Assembly: GCF_014892515.1 (NCBI RefSeq)
Contig: NZ_JADBGR010000093.1
Coordinates: 18,108-82,107 of the forward strand
Reading direction: 5' to 3'
DNA from: Myceligenerans pegani
GTDB lineage: Bacteria; Actinomycetota; Actinomycetes; Actinomycetales; Cellulomonadaceae
Length of the DNA: 64,000 nucleotides
Shown: positions 34,523 through 42,221 of the stretch, piece by piece
Layout of the letters: the number at the start of each line of letters is the position of its first letter
Numbering within the stretch: position 1 is the first letter of the stretch
Program-made: the position numbers and the translations under genes
The notes under the pieces: generated by a model
Told to the model about the DNA's origin: nothing
Seen by the model: only the letters and a program-made list of their open reading frames with translations
Database searches by the model: none

Positions 34523-36054
34523 AGCGGGATCACCGGCACCAGATCACCCGGTTCGACCTTCTCGACGTCGGCGGGAACCACGGCCAGCGCATCGGCCGCC
34601 GTCAGCGCCGACAGGTGATGCCCGTCGCCGGTGGGCTCGACCCCGTCGGCCAGTATCCGTACCGGCACGACCTGCTCCCGGCCGCGCGGGCTGGTCCACC
34701 CGGCGGCGGCCGGCCGGGACTCCGGCGCGCGGCCGGGGCCCGAGAGGCCGCGCAGCCGCTCGATCGCCGGCCGCACGAACATGACGAACGAGACGTAGGC
34801 GGCCACCGGCGTGCCCGGCACGGCGATCCACGGGACGCCCCGCCAGCGCGCGAGCGCCTGCGGGCGCCCGGGCTTCATCCCCACGGCGGCGACGTCGACG
34901 CCGGACACGGCGCCGGGCCCACCACCGGGCATCCGGTCACCCCCGGCCGAGAGGACGGCGCGCACGACGTCGGCCGCGCCCGCCGACACGCCCCCGGCGG
35001 TCACGATCAGGTCGACGCGCGGGTCCGCCTCCGCGGCGGGCCGTCCCGGTCCTGCGACAGCCCCGCCCGGTCCCCCGACGACCTCGCCCGGTCGCGCGGC
35101 CACCTCCTCCCGTCGCCCGGCCACGTCCCCCGGTTCCCCGGCCACCCCACCCGCTCCCGCGTGCGCCTCACCCGGGCCGAACGTCGCGTCGTCCAGGGCC
35201 GCACGGAGCGCGTCCGGTTCGTCGGGGACCGGGCCCAGGCGAACGACGTCCGCCCCCGCTGCTCGCGCCGCCGCCGCGAGCATGAGCGAGTTCGAGTCGG
35301 TGATCTGCCCCGGCCGGACCGGCGATCCCGACGGCACCAGCTCCGAGCCGGTCGCGATGATCGCCACCCGGGGCCGCCGTCGGACACGAACCCGCGAGAC
35401 GCCGGTGGCGGCGAGCGCCGCCACCAGCGGCGCCGTCAACTCCTGACCGGCGCGCGCGAGCACGGCGCCCGCCGCGGTGTCGGTGCCCTGCCGGCGGATG
35501 TGGTCGCGGGGCTGGCGCCCCAGCGTCACGCTGCCGGCCGCCCCGACGCCGGATTCCGAGGCCGGGTCGAATCGGCCTGTGGACGTCCGCTCCACGGGGA
35601 CGACGGCGTCCGCGCCGGGCGGTAGCGGCGCACCGGTCATGATCCGGGCCGCGGTGCCCGGCGCCAGCTCGCGGGGCTCGTTCGGCGCGGCCGGGATGTC
35701 GGCCACGACCCGGAGCACCACCGGTTCGGAGCCGGCGGGCAGATCACCGCTGCGCACGGCGTACCCGTCCATGGCGGAGTGATCGAAGGCCGGTACGGCA
35801 TGCGCGGCGCTCACATCCTCGGCCAGCACTGCCGGGTCGGTCCCCTGCGGGGCGGTCGGCCCGATGTCGAGAAGTCGGTCCCCCGAGGGACCCACCACAC
35901 GGACATCGGGCCGACCACTCGACGACGGACCGACCGCACCGCCGTCGACGATCTCCGCCGGCGTCGTCTCGCGCGGGGGCAGCGGCGAGACCATCGCGAG
36001 CACACGCTCGAGGTGCTCGGCAACGGTACGGCTCGTCGGTTCCACGACGTCCAC
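34519..36054 (-). CDS. moeA: Molybdopterin molybdotransferase MoeA
   Basis: MoeA inserts molybdate into adenylylated molybdopterin. I place the start at GTG 36054 (511 residues), where family similarity begins (RTVAEHLERVLAMVSPLPP); the frame is open to GTG 36138. Conserved blocks are VPAFDHSAMDGYAVR, MTGAPLPPGADAVVPVE, ATGSELVPSG with GQITDSNSLMLAAA, and the molybdate-site VTAGGVSAGAADVV. Within the MogA-like domain, before DPRVDLIVTAGGVS, there is a Gly/Pro/Val-rich insert built of seven-residue repeats. The C-terminal domain IV ends in EKVEPGDLVPVI. It leads the moeA-mobA-DUF6457 operon, divergent from narK. Confidence 0.93.
   Translation of the reverse strand: MDVVEPTSRTVAEHLERVLAMVSPLPPRETTPAEIVDGGAVGPSSSGRPDVRVVGPSGDRLLDIGPTAPQGTDPAVLAEDVSAAHAVPAFDHSAMDGYAVRSGDLPAGSEPVVLRVVADIPAAPNEPRELAPGTAARIMTGAPLPPGADAVVPVERTSTGRFDPASESGVGAAGSVTLGRQPRDHIRRQGTDTAAGAVLARAGQELTAPLVAALAATGVSRVRVRRRPRVAIIATGSELVPSGSPVRPGQITDSNSLMLAAAARAAGADVVRLGPVPDEPDALRAALDDATFGPGEAHAGAGGVAGEPGDVAGRREEVAARPGEVVGGPGGAVAGPGRPAAEADPRVDLIVTAGGVSAGAADVVRAVLSAGGDRMPGGGPGAVSGVDVAAVGMKPGRPQALARWRGVPWIAVPGTPVAAYVSFVMFVRPAIERLRGLSGPGRAPESRPAAAGWTSPRGREQVVPVRILADGVEPTGDGHHLSALTAADALAVVPADVEKVEPGDLVPVIPL
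35059..35163 (-). repeat. 21-bp tandem repeats encoding a heptapeptide array in moeA
   Basis: About five degenerate 21-bp units (boundaries at 35080, 35101, 35122, 35143) encode seven-residue units of the form PGxVxGx. They form the MoeA-domain insert and keep frame. Confidence 0.7.
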
Positions 36055-36177
36055 GCTAGTCGTCCGCTGTTCGCGACGGGTTGCACCCGCCTCACCGCCG
36101 GCGGGCGCGACCTGTGAGCCGGGCGGGTGCCGGCTCACGTGGTCTCACATCGCCCCCTAGACGCCTGTGCGTTCTTT

Positions 36178-36216
36178 CTTACGGTTGCTTCACCGCCTCA
36201 TGACCGGCATGGAAAC
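36178..36216 (+). promoter_or_regulatory. GlnR-like array upstream of narK
   Basis: Half-sites CTTAC, TTCAC, ATGAC and GAAAC follow one another with spacers of 6, 6 and 7 bases, which mimics the alternating gTnAC-n6-GaAAC layout of actinobacterial GlnR boxes. A 10-bp direct repeat TTCTTACGGT occurs at 36176-36185 and 36223-36232. GlnR activates nitrate assimilation in Streptomyces and mycobacteria. The match is partial. Confidence 0.45.
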
Positions 36217-36322
36217 ACCACCTTCTTACGGTCGTCGCATCCGGTCCGACGTCGGGCCGGTGCCGGGACATCGTTCCGGATGCCCGACGTCGTCGGGCAC
36301 CCAGCCATCAGGGAGGCACCAC

Positions 36323-37798
36323 GTGTCCGCACCGACCGCCCGAGAAGACAACCCCACTACCGCCGTCGCACAGGCGGCGACCGCGACCGATGTGGCGCGG
36401 GACGGCGTGACGACGACCCTCGACGCCGCCACCGCCGTCGAGGCCGACGACGCGGCGACGGCCCCCGCGCACGCCCTGGAAGCAGCCAAGGCCGCGACCA
36501 TCAGCGCGGCCGCCGAGCGCCGGCACCACCGCACCGGCCGCTGGATCCAGCACTGGGACCCCGAGGACCCCACCTTTTGGAACGACGGCGGCCGCCGCAT
36601 CGCCCGCCGCAACCTCCTCATCTCGATCTTTGCCGAGTTCCTCGGCTTCTGCGTCTGGGCGGTCTGGTCCATCGTCGTGCCGCAGCTCCCCGCGGCGGGC
36701 TTCGCCCTGACCACCGACCAGATGTTCTGGCTCATCGGCCTCCCCGCCCTGATCGGCGCGACCCTGCGCATCCCGTACACGCTCGCGGTCCCCGTGTTCG
36801 GCGGGCGCAACTGGACGATCGTCTCCGCGGCCCTCCTGCTCATCCCCTGCACGGGGCTCGCCATCGTCGTGCAGAACCCCGACATCTCCTTCGGCGTGCT
36901 CCTCGCCGTCGCGGCGCTCGCGGGCTTCGGCGGCGGCAACTTCGCCTCGTCGATGGCGAACATCTCGTTCTTCTACCCCGAGAAGGAGAAGGGCGCGGCG
37001 CTCGGCTGGAACGCCGCGGGCGGCAACATCGGCACGGCGGCCGTGCAGTTCGTCGTGCCGCTGGTGATCGTGACGAGCGCCGGCGTCGCGCTGCAGAACG
37101 CGGCCTATGTGTTCATCCCGTTCGTCTTGCTGGCCGTGTTCCTGGCCTGGCGGTACATGGACAACCTCGGCACGGCGAAGGCCGACCCGCGCCAGTTCGC
37201 CATCGCCACCCGCAGCAAGCACACGTGGCTGATCAGCTTCATCTACATCGGCACGTTCGGGTCGTTCATCGGGTTCGCGGGCGCGTTCCCGACGCTGATG
37301 AACAACCAGTTCCCGGAGGTCTCCCTGTCGCTGGCGTTCATGGGCGCCCTGGTCGGCTCCGTGGCCCGTCCGCTCGGCGGGATCCTCGCCGACCGGCTCG
37401 GCGGCGTGTCGATCACCCTTGTCTCCTTTGCCGCGATGGCGGCCGGGACCGTGGGCGCGATCTGGTCGCTCGGCACGCACAACTTCCCGGTGTTCTTCGG
37501 GTCCTTCATGTTCCTGTTCATCTTCACCGGCGTCGGCAACGGCTCGGTGTACCGGATGATCCCCGCGGTCTTCCGGGTCGCCGGCCTCACCCCGAAGATG
37601 GCGGCCGGCTGCATCGGCATCGCGGGCGCGGCGGGCGCGTTCGGCGGCTTCCTGATCCCCCGTGGGTTCGCGGTCTCCACCACCGTGACCGGATCGCTGG
37701 TCCCCGCGTTCTGGGTGTTCGTCGGCGCCTACGCCGTCATGGCCCTCGTCTGCTGGCTCGTCTACGGGCGCGGTGAGATGCGCGCCGCGAAGGTCTGA
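36323..37798 (+). CDS. narK: Nitrate/nitrite transporter, NarK family
   Basis: An MFS nitrate importer (or nitrate/nitrite exchanger) of 491 residues. GTG 36323 follows GGGAGG by 6 bases. The first 80 residues are a cytoplasmic Ala/Thr-rich extension. Twelve hydrophobic segments follow WIQHWDPEDPTFWNDGGRRIARRNL. The nitrate signatures are seen as GFGGGNFASSMANISFFYP and GNGSVYRMIPAVF with GIAGAAGAFGGFLIP. Arg residues in TLRIPY and the nitrate-signature regions fit substrate binding. It heads the nitrate operon, three bases before the reductase gene. Confidence 0.95.
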   Translation: MSAPTAREDNPTTAVAQAATATDVARDGVTTTLDAATAVEADDAATAPAHALEAAKAATISAAAERRHHRTGRWIQHWDPEDPTFWNDGGRRIARRNLLISIFAEFLGFCVWAVWSIVVPQLPAAGFALTTDQMFWLIGLPALIGATLRIPYTLAVPVFGGRNWTIVSAALLLIPCTGLAIVVQNPDISFGVLLAVAALAGFGGGNFASSMANISFFYPEKEKGAALGWNAAGGNIGTAAVQFVVPLVIVTSAGVALQNAAYVFIPFVLLAVFLAWRYMDNLGTAKADPRQFAIATRSKHTWLISFIYIGTFGSFIGFAGAFPTLMNNQFPEVSLSLAFMGALVGSVARPLGGILADRLGGVSITLVSFAAMAAGTVGAIWSLGTHNFPVFFGSFMFLFIFTGVGNGSVYRMIPAVFRVAGLTPKMAAGCIGIAGAAGAFGGFLIPRGFAVSTTVTGSLVPAFWVFVGAYAVMALVCWLVYGRGEMRAAKV

Positions 37799-37801
37799 CC
37801 C

Positions 37802-40435
37802 ATGACCGACACCCACTGCCCCTACTGCGCGCTGCAGTGCGGCATGTCCCTGGCGCCGGGCACCGAGCCCGGCGCCGGGGGCGCGTCCGGAACGCCGTCG
37901 TCGGTGCCCGACGGCGGTCGGGGCGCGGCCGGTTCGGCGCCCGACGTCGGCCCTCGGCGCGCTCTGCCCCTCACGGTGACACCGCGCGAGTTCCCCACCA
38001 ACCGGGGCGGCCTCTGCCAGAAGGGCTGGACCTCCTCGTCGGTGCTGACCGCGACCGACCGCATCACGACACCGCTCGTGCGGCACTCGCTGCTCACGTC
38101 CGCGGGCCAGGACGCGGGCGCGGCGGACCTGCGGGACGACCCCCTGGTCCCCGCGAGCTGGGACACCGTGCTCGACCTGGTGGCCGGCAAGCTCGCCGCG
38201 CTCCGCGCCGAGCACGGCCCCGAGTCGGTGGCCGTGTTCGGCGGCGGCGGGCTGACCAACGAGAAGGCGTACGCGCTCGGGAAGTTCGCGCGCACCGTCC
38301 TGCAGACCCCGAACATCGACTACAACGGCCGGTTCTGCATGTCGTCCGCGGCCGCCGCGACCAACCGCGCCCTCGGCGCCGACCGCGGCCTGCCGTTCCC
38401 GCTCGCGGACCTCGGCGGGGCCGACGTCGTGCTGCTGCTCGGCTCCAACCTCGCCGAGACGATGCCGCCCGCCGTGCAGCACCTCGCCGGCGCGCGCGAG
38501 GCGGGCCGGCGCGGCACGGGCGGCCTCGTGGTCGTCGACCCGCGCGTGTCCGCGACGGCCAAGCTGACCGACGACGGCGCCGGCGTCCACCTGCAGCCGG
38601 TTCCGGGCACCGACATGGTGGTGCTCCTCGGCCTGCTGCACGTGGTCCTCGCCGAGGGCCTCGCGGACCGGGAGTACCTCGCCGAGCGGGTGACCGGGTT
38701 CGAGGACGTCGCTCGCTCGGTCGCCGTCTGGTGGCCCGAGCGCGCCGAGACGGTGTGCGGCGTCCCGGCCGAGGAACTGCGCCGCGTGGCGCGGCTGCTC
38801 GCCGTGGCAGCGCCGGCACACGGCGGGCGTGGCGCCTACGTGCTGACGGGCCGGGGCGTGGAGCAGTCCGCGCAGGGCACCGCAACCGTGACCGCGGCGA
38901 TCAACCTCGCGCTGACCCTGGGCCTCGTGGGCCGAGAGGGCTCCGGCTACGGTGCCGTCACCGGCCAGGGCAACGGGCAGGGCGGCCGCGAGCACGGCCA
39001 GAAGTCCGACCAGCTCCCCGGCTACCGCAAGATCGACGATCCCGTCGCGCGTGAGTACGTCGCGAACGTCTGGGGCGTCACCCCCGAGTCGCTGCCCGGC
39101 CCGGGCAAGCCGGCGGTGCAACTGCTCCAGTCGCTCGGGGCACGGCCGGCCGCCGCGCCGGGCGCCCCGGCGCGCGGCGGATCGCCGGCCGCGGCCGATG
39201 TGCCGTCCTCCGCAGCGGCGTCTTCGGCTGCGCCCTCTGCAGGTGTGTCTTCCTCCGCGGCGCCGGCCGTCGCGCCGCCGGGCGGCGCGGGCGCCCGCAC
39301 CCGTCCCCGCGCGCTCCTGGTGCACGGCTCGAACCTGATCGTCAGCGCGCCGAACGCGGACTCGGTCACGGAGCGCCTGAAGTCGCTCGAGCTCCTCGTG
39401 GTCTCCGACTTCGTCCCGTCGGAGACCGCCCTGCTGGCCGACGTCGTCCTCCCCGTCACCCAGTGGGCCGAGGAGGAGGGCACCATGACCTCCCTGGAGG
39501 GCAGGGTGATCCGCCGCCGCCGCGCCGCGGGCCCGCCGGGCGAGGCCCGATCCGAGCTGTGGATCCTCGCCGAACTGGCGCGCCGCCTCGGCACGCCCGG
39601 CGAGACCGCGCCGGGCGCGGTGCGGTTCCCTACCGACCCCGCCGAGGTGTTCGACGAGCTCGCGCGCGCCTCGCGCGGCGGCGTCGCCGACTACTCGGGC
39701 CTGTCGCACGCCCGCCTCGACGCCGACGAGGCCGCCTCCGGACCGGGCTTCTTCTGGCCGGTCCCGGCCACGCCGACGTCCGCCGGACCGTCGGCATCCG
39801 CCGAGCCCGCGGACCGCGGCACGCCGGACACCGGCCCCGCCGCGGCCCCCGCGCCCGCCGACGCGCAGATCCATCCCGGCACGCCCCGGATGTTCCTCGA
39901 CGGCTTCCCGACGCCGGACGGCCGCGCGCGCATGATCGCCGTCGACCACAACGGGCCCGCCGACGACGTGCGTCCCGGCGCGCCCCTCTACCTGGTCACG
40001 GGCCGCGTCCTGCAGCACTACCAGTCCGGCGCGCAGACCCATCGCGTCGCCGAGCTGGAGCGCCTCGTCCCGGAGCCGTACATCGAGATCCATCCGGTGC
40101 TCGGCTTCCGCATCGGCGTGCCCGACGGTGCCCGCGCCCGGCTCACCACCGACCGCGGCTTCGTCGAGGCGACCGCACGCTGGACCGACGCCGTGCGCCC
40201 CGACACGGTCTTCATGCCGTTCCACTGGTCCGGCGTGGGTTCCGTGAACCGCGTGACGACCGACGCCACCGACCCGATCTCCGGGATGCCGGAGTTCAAG
40301 GTGTGCGCGGTCGAGATCGCACCCGTGCCCGACGGTGTCCCGCCGGGCAGCGAGCCGGGCACCGTGCCCGGCGCCACCTCCCGGTTCCCCATCCGCCCCG
40401 AGTCCGCCCCCACACTCGAGGAGACCCCCGCATGA
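37802..40435 (+). CDS. nasA: Assimilatory nitrate reductase, molybdopterin subunit
   Basis: A cytoplasmic Mo-bisMGD enzyme that reduces nitrate to nitrite, 877 residues. The N-terminal [4Fe-4S] ligands are CPYCALQCGM and, after an Ala/Gly-rich insert, GGLCQKGW. The Mo-ligand Cys is in NGRFCMSSAA. Further pterin-binding blocks are GSNLAETMPPAVQHL, VVVDPRVS and GYGAVTGQGNGQGGREHGQK. The C-terminal dinucleotide-binding domain has LVTGRVLQHYQSGAQT and FHWSGVGSVNRVT. Ala/Ser/Pro-rich inserts at about 450-495 and 655-690 are unusual. The NarB/NasA type lacks signal peptide and membrane subunits. It overlaps the next gene by 4 bases (ATGA). Confidence 0.94.
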   Translation: MTDTHCPYCALQCGMSLAPGTEPGAGGASGTPSSVPDGGRGAAGSAPDVGPRRALPLTVTPREFPTNRGGLCQKGWTSSSVLTATDRITTPLVRHSLLTSAGQDAGAADLRDDPLVPASWDTVLDLVAGKLAALRAEHGPESVAVFGGGGLTNEKAYALGKFARTVLQTPNIDYNGRFCMSSAAAATNRALGADRGLPFPLADLGGADVVLLLGSNLAETMPPAVQHLAGAREAGRRGTGGLVVVDPRVSATAKLTDDGAGVHLQPVPGTDMVVLLGLLHVVLAEGLADREYLAERVTGFEDVARSVAVWWPERAETVCGVPAEELRRVARLLAVAAPAHGGRGAYVLTGRGVEQSAQGTATVTAAINLALTLGLVGREGSGYGAVTGQGNGQGGREHGQKSDQLPGYRKIDDPVAREYVANVWGVTPESLPGPGKPAVQLLQSLGARPAAAPGAPARGGSPAAADVPSSAAASSAAPSAGVSSSAAPAVAPPGGAGARTRPRALLVHGSNLIVSAPNADSVTERLKSLELLVVSDFVPSETALLADVVLPVTQWAEEEGTMTSLEGRVIRRRRAAGPPGEARSELWILAELARRLGTPGETAPGAVRFPTDPAEVFDELARASRGGVADYSGLSHARLDADEAASGPGFFWPVPATPTSAGPSASAEPADRGTPDTGPAAAPAPADAQIHPGTPRMFLDGFPTPDGRARMIAVDHNGPADDVRPGAPLYLVTGRVLQHYQSGAQTHRVAELERLVPEPYIEIHPVLGFRIGVPDGARARLTTDRGFVEATARWTDAVRPDTVFMPFHWSGVGSVNRVTTDATDPISGMPEFKVCAVEIAPVPDGVPPGSEPGTVPGATSRFPIRPESAPTLEETPA

Positions 40436-42120
40436 GTCTGCGAGTCCCGACGCGGATCGTCGTGATCGGCTTCGGCATGGTCGGCGGCAGGTTCGTCGAC
40501 GAACTGCTGCGCCGCGACACCGACGACGCCTTCGACATCACCGTCCTCGGCGCCGAGCCCTACGAGCCCTACAACCGCGTGCTCCTGAGCGACGTCGTCG
40601 CCGGCCGCACCGACGTGGCGGCCATCAGCATGCCGATGCCGGATCTGGAGCGCGTCGACCTGCGGCGCGGCGTCAGCGCGGTCTCGATCGACCGCGAGGC
40701 GCGGGTGGTCGTGGCCGACGACGGATCTCGGCACCCGTACGACCAGCTGGTCCTGGCCACCGGGTCCGAGGCCCGCATCCCCCCGGTCCCGGGCCTCGGC
40801 ACGGGCGGCGCCGCCGGGCTGCCGGCCGGCGTGCATGCGCTGCGCACGCTCGACGACGCCCGGGAGATCGTCGCCGCCACCGTGAACACCCCCCGCGCCG
40901 TCGTTGTGGGGGGCGGCGTCCTCGGCGTCGAGGCGGCGTACGGCCTCGCGGCGCGCGGCCTGGAGGTCACCATCGTCGACGGCGCGCCGTCGCTCATGGC
41001 CCGCCAGCTCGACGGGCCCGCGGGCGAGGTGCTCGCCGACGGGCTCGCCGCGCGCGGCGTGACCGTCCGCGCCGGCGTCCTGCCGAGCGAGGTGCTCGTC
41101 GCCGGCGGTCGCGTGGTCGGCGTCCGGCTCGGGAACGACGACGTCGTCGCCGCCGGCCTCGTCGTGATGTCCACCGGGACGGTGCCGATGTCCGGTATCG
41201 CGCAGGCCGCCGGACTGACGACGGACCGCGGCATCGTCGTCGGACACGACCTGACCAGCCCGGACGACGACGCGATCTGTGCCGTCGGGGACTGCGCCCA
41301 GCCGCCCGAGGGCTCCCGTGGCCTCGTCGCCGAGGGCTGGGACCAGGCGCGGCGCCTGGCCGAGCGGTTCGCCGACCAGGCCGCCGCGCGCGCGGCGGCG
41401 ACCGCGCGGGAGGCCGCGGGACTCGGCCGCCCCGGAGGCGACGGTCCCGGCGCGGCCGAGGGTCCGCGAGCCCACCTCCGCTTCCCCGACCAGGGCGAGC
41501 GTCCGTCGATGGCCGTGCGTCTCGGGACACTGCTCGGTTCGCAGGCGGTGACGCGTACGCCGTCGGACGCCGGGATCGAGACGCGCGGCACCGACGTCGT
41601 CAAGGTCAAGGCGGGCGACCTGAGCGTCGTCAGCATGGGTGCGGCCGGCCTCGGCCGCGCGCCGCGGCCCGGTGAGCGCGCGGTGCGGCTCGCCGACCCC
41701 GCCGCCGGCCGGTTCGTCGAGGCCGTCGTGGCCGACGGCGTCCTCGTGGGGGCCACGTGCGTGGGCGACCCCCGCGTGGCGGCCGACCTCACCGCCGCCT
41801 ACACGCGCCGCACCCCCGTGCCGACCGACCCGGCGTTCCTGCTGCTCACGCCCATCATGGCGACGGCCGCGCCGGTCGACTCGCCGGAGCACATGCCGGA
41901 CGACGCCGTGGTGTGCCGGTGCAACGGCGTCACCAAGGGGGAGATCGCCGACTGCTGCGCCGACGGGAAGGACTCGCTGGAGGAGATCGCCGCGGCGACG
42001 CGGGCGACCACCGGCTGCGGTTCCTGCAAGGAGGCCGTCTGCGGGATCGCGGCCTGGGCGAGGTCGGCTCGGGGCGAGGCCGCGGACCACATGACGAGCG
42101 AAACGCAGGTGCCCGCATGA
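40432..42120 (+). CDS. FAD/NAD(P)-dependent oxidoreductase with BFD [2Fe-2S] domain (nitrate reductase electron donor)
   Basis: A 562-residue flavoprotein that most likely passes electrons from NAD(P)H to the nitrate reductase. ATG 40432 overlaps the nasA stop. The FAD site is VVIGFGMVGGRFVDELL (about 9-25), the NAD site is AVVVGGGVLGVEAAYGLAA, and AICAVGDCAQPP is the C-terminal FAD motif. Residues about 485-535 are a bacterioferritin-ferredoxin-like domain with CxC and CxxC ligands (VVCRCNGVTKGE and TTGCGSCKEAVCG). It resembles the N-terminal half of NirB, a frequent arrangement for NasB/NasC-type partners. A 35-residue Ala/Gly/Arg linker sits at 325-350. Confidence 0.9.
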   Translation: MSLRVPTRIVVIGFGMVGGRFVDELLRRDTDDAFDITVLGAEPYEPYNRVLLSDVVAGRTDVAAISMPMPDLERVDLRRGVSAVSIDREARVVVADDGSRHPYDQLVLATGSEARIPPVPGLGTGGAAGLPAGVHALRTLDDAREIVAATVNTPRAVVVGGGVLGVEAAYGLAARGLEVTIVDGAPSLMARQLDGPAGEVLADGLAARGVTVRAGVLPSEVLVAGGRVVGVRLGNDDVVAAGLVVMSTGTVPMSGIAQAAGLTTDRGIVVGHDLTSPDDDAICAVGDCAQPPEGSRGLVAEGWDQARRLAERFADQAAARAAATAREAAGLGRPGGDGPGAAEGPRAHLRFPDQGERPSMAVRLGTLLGSQAVTRTPSDAGIETRGTDVVKVKAGDLSVVSMGAAGLGRAPRPGERAVRLADPAAGRFVEAVVADGVLVGATCVGDPRVAADLTAAYTRRTPVPTDPAFLLLTPIMATAAPVDSPEHMPDDAVVCRCNGVTKGEIADCCADGKDSLEEIAAATRATTGCGSCKEAVCGIAAWARSARGEAADHMTSETQVPA

Positions 42121-42209
42121 CGAACGGCTCACACGCCGGCTCCGAGCCGCGTGAGGAAGATGTTCCCGTCGTGCAACCACTGTCGCACGGTGGCGAAAAG
42201 ACCCCCGCC

Positions 42210-42221
42210 TACGGTCAAGAC
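42210..42221 (+). promoter_or_regulatory. Candidate internal promoter for nirB
   Basis: TACGGT (TAnnnT form) ends 6 bases before ATG 42222, the spacing seen for leaderless actinobacterial mRNAs. The 100 bases before it have unusually low third-position GC, unlike coding DNA here. No clear -35 is seen. Confidence 0.35.

Noticed and set aside
36308-40225. Open frame of about 1300 codons opposite narK and nasA
   Set aside because: Antisense shadow with His/Glu/Arg-rich low-complexity sequence and no recognisable domain.
37802-40435. Formate dehydrogenase as identity of the molybdoenzyme
   Set aside because: Neighbouring narK, nirBD and siroheme genes and the NasA-like C-terminal domain favour nitrate reductase.
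42117-42221. Extra 35 codons at the nirB N-terminus with an ATGA overlap
   Set aside because: Third-position GC is much lower than in all neighbours and homology starts later; kept only as an alternative start.
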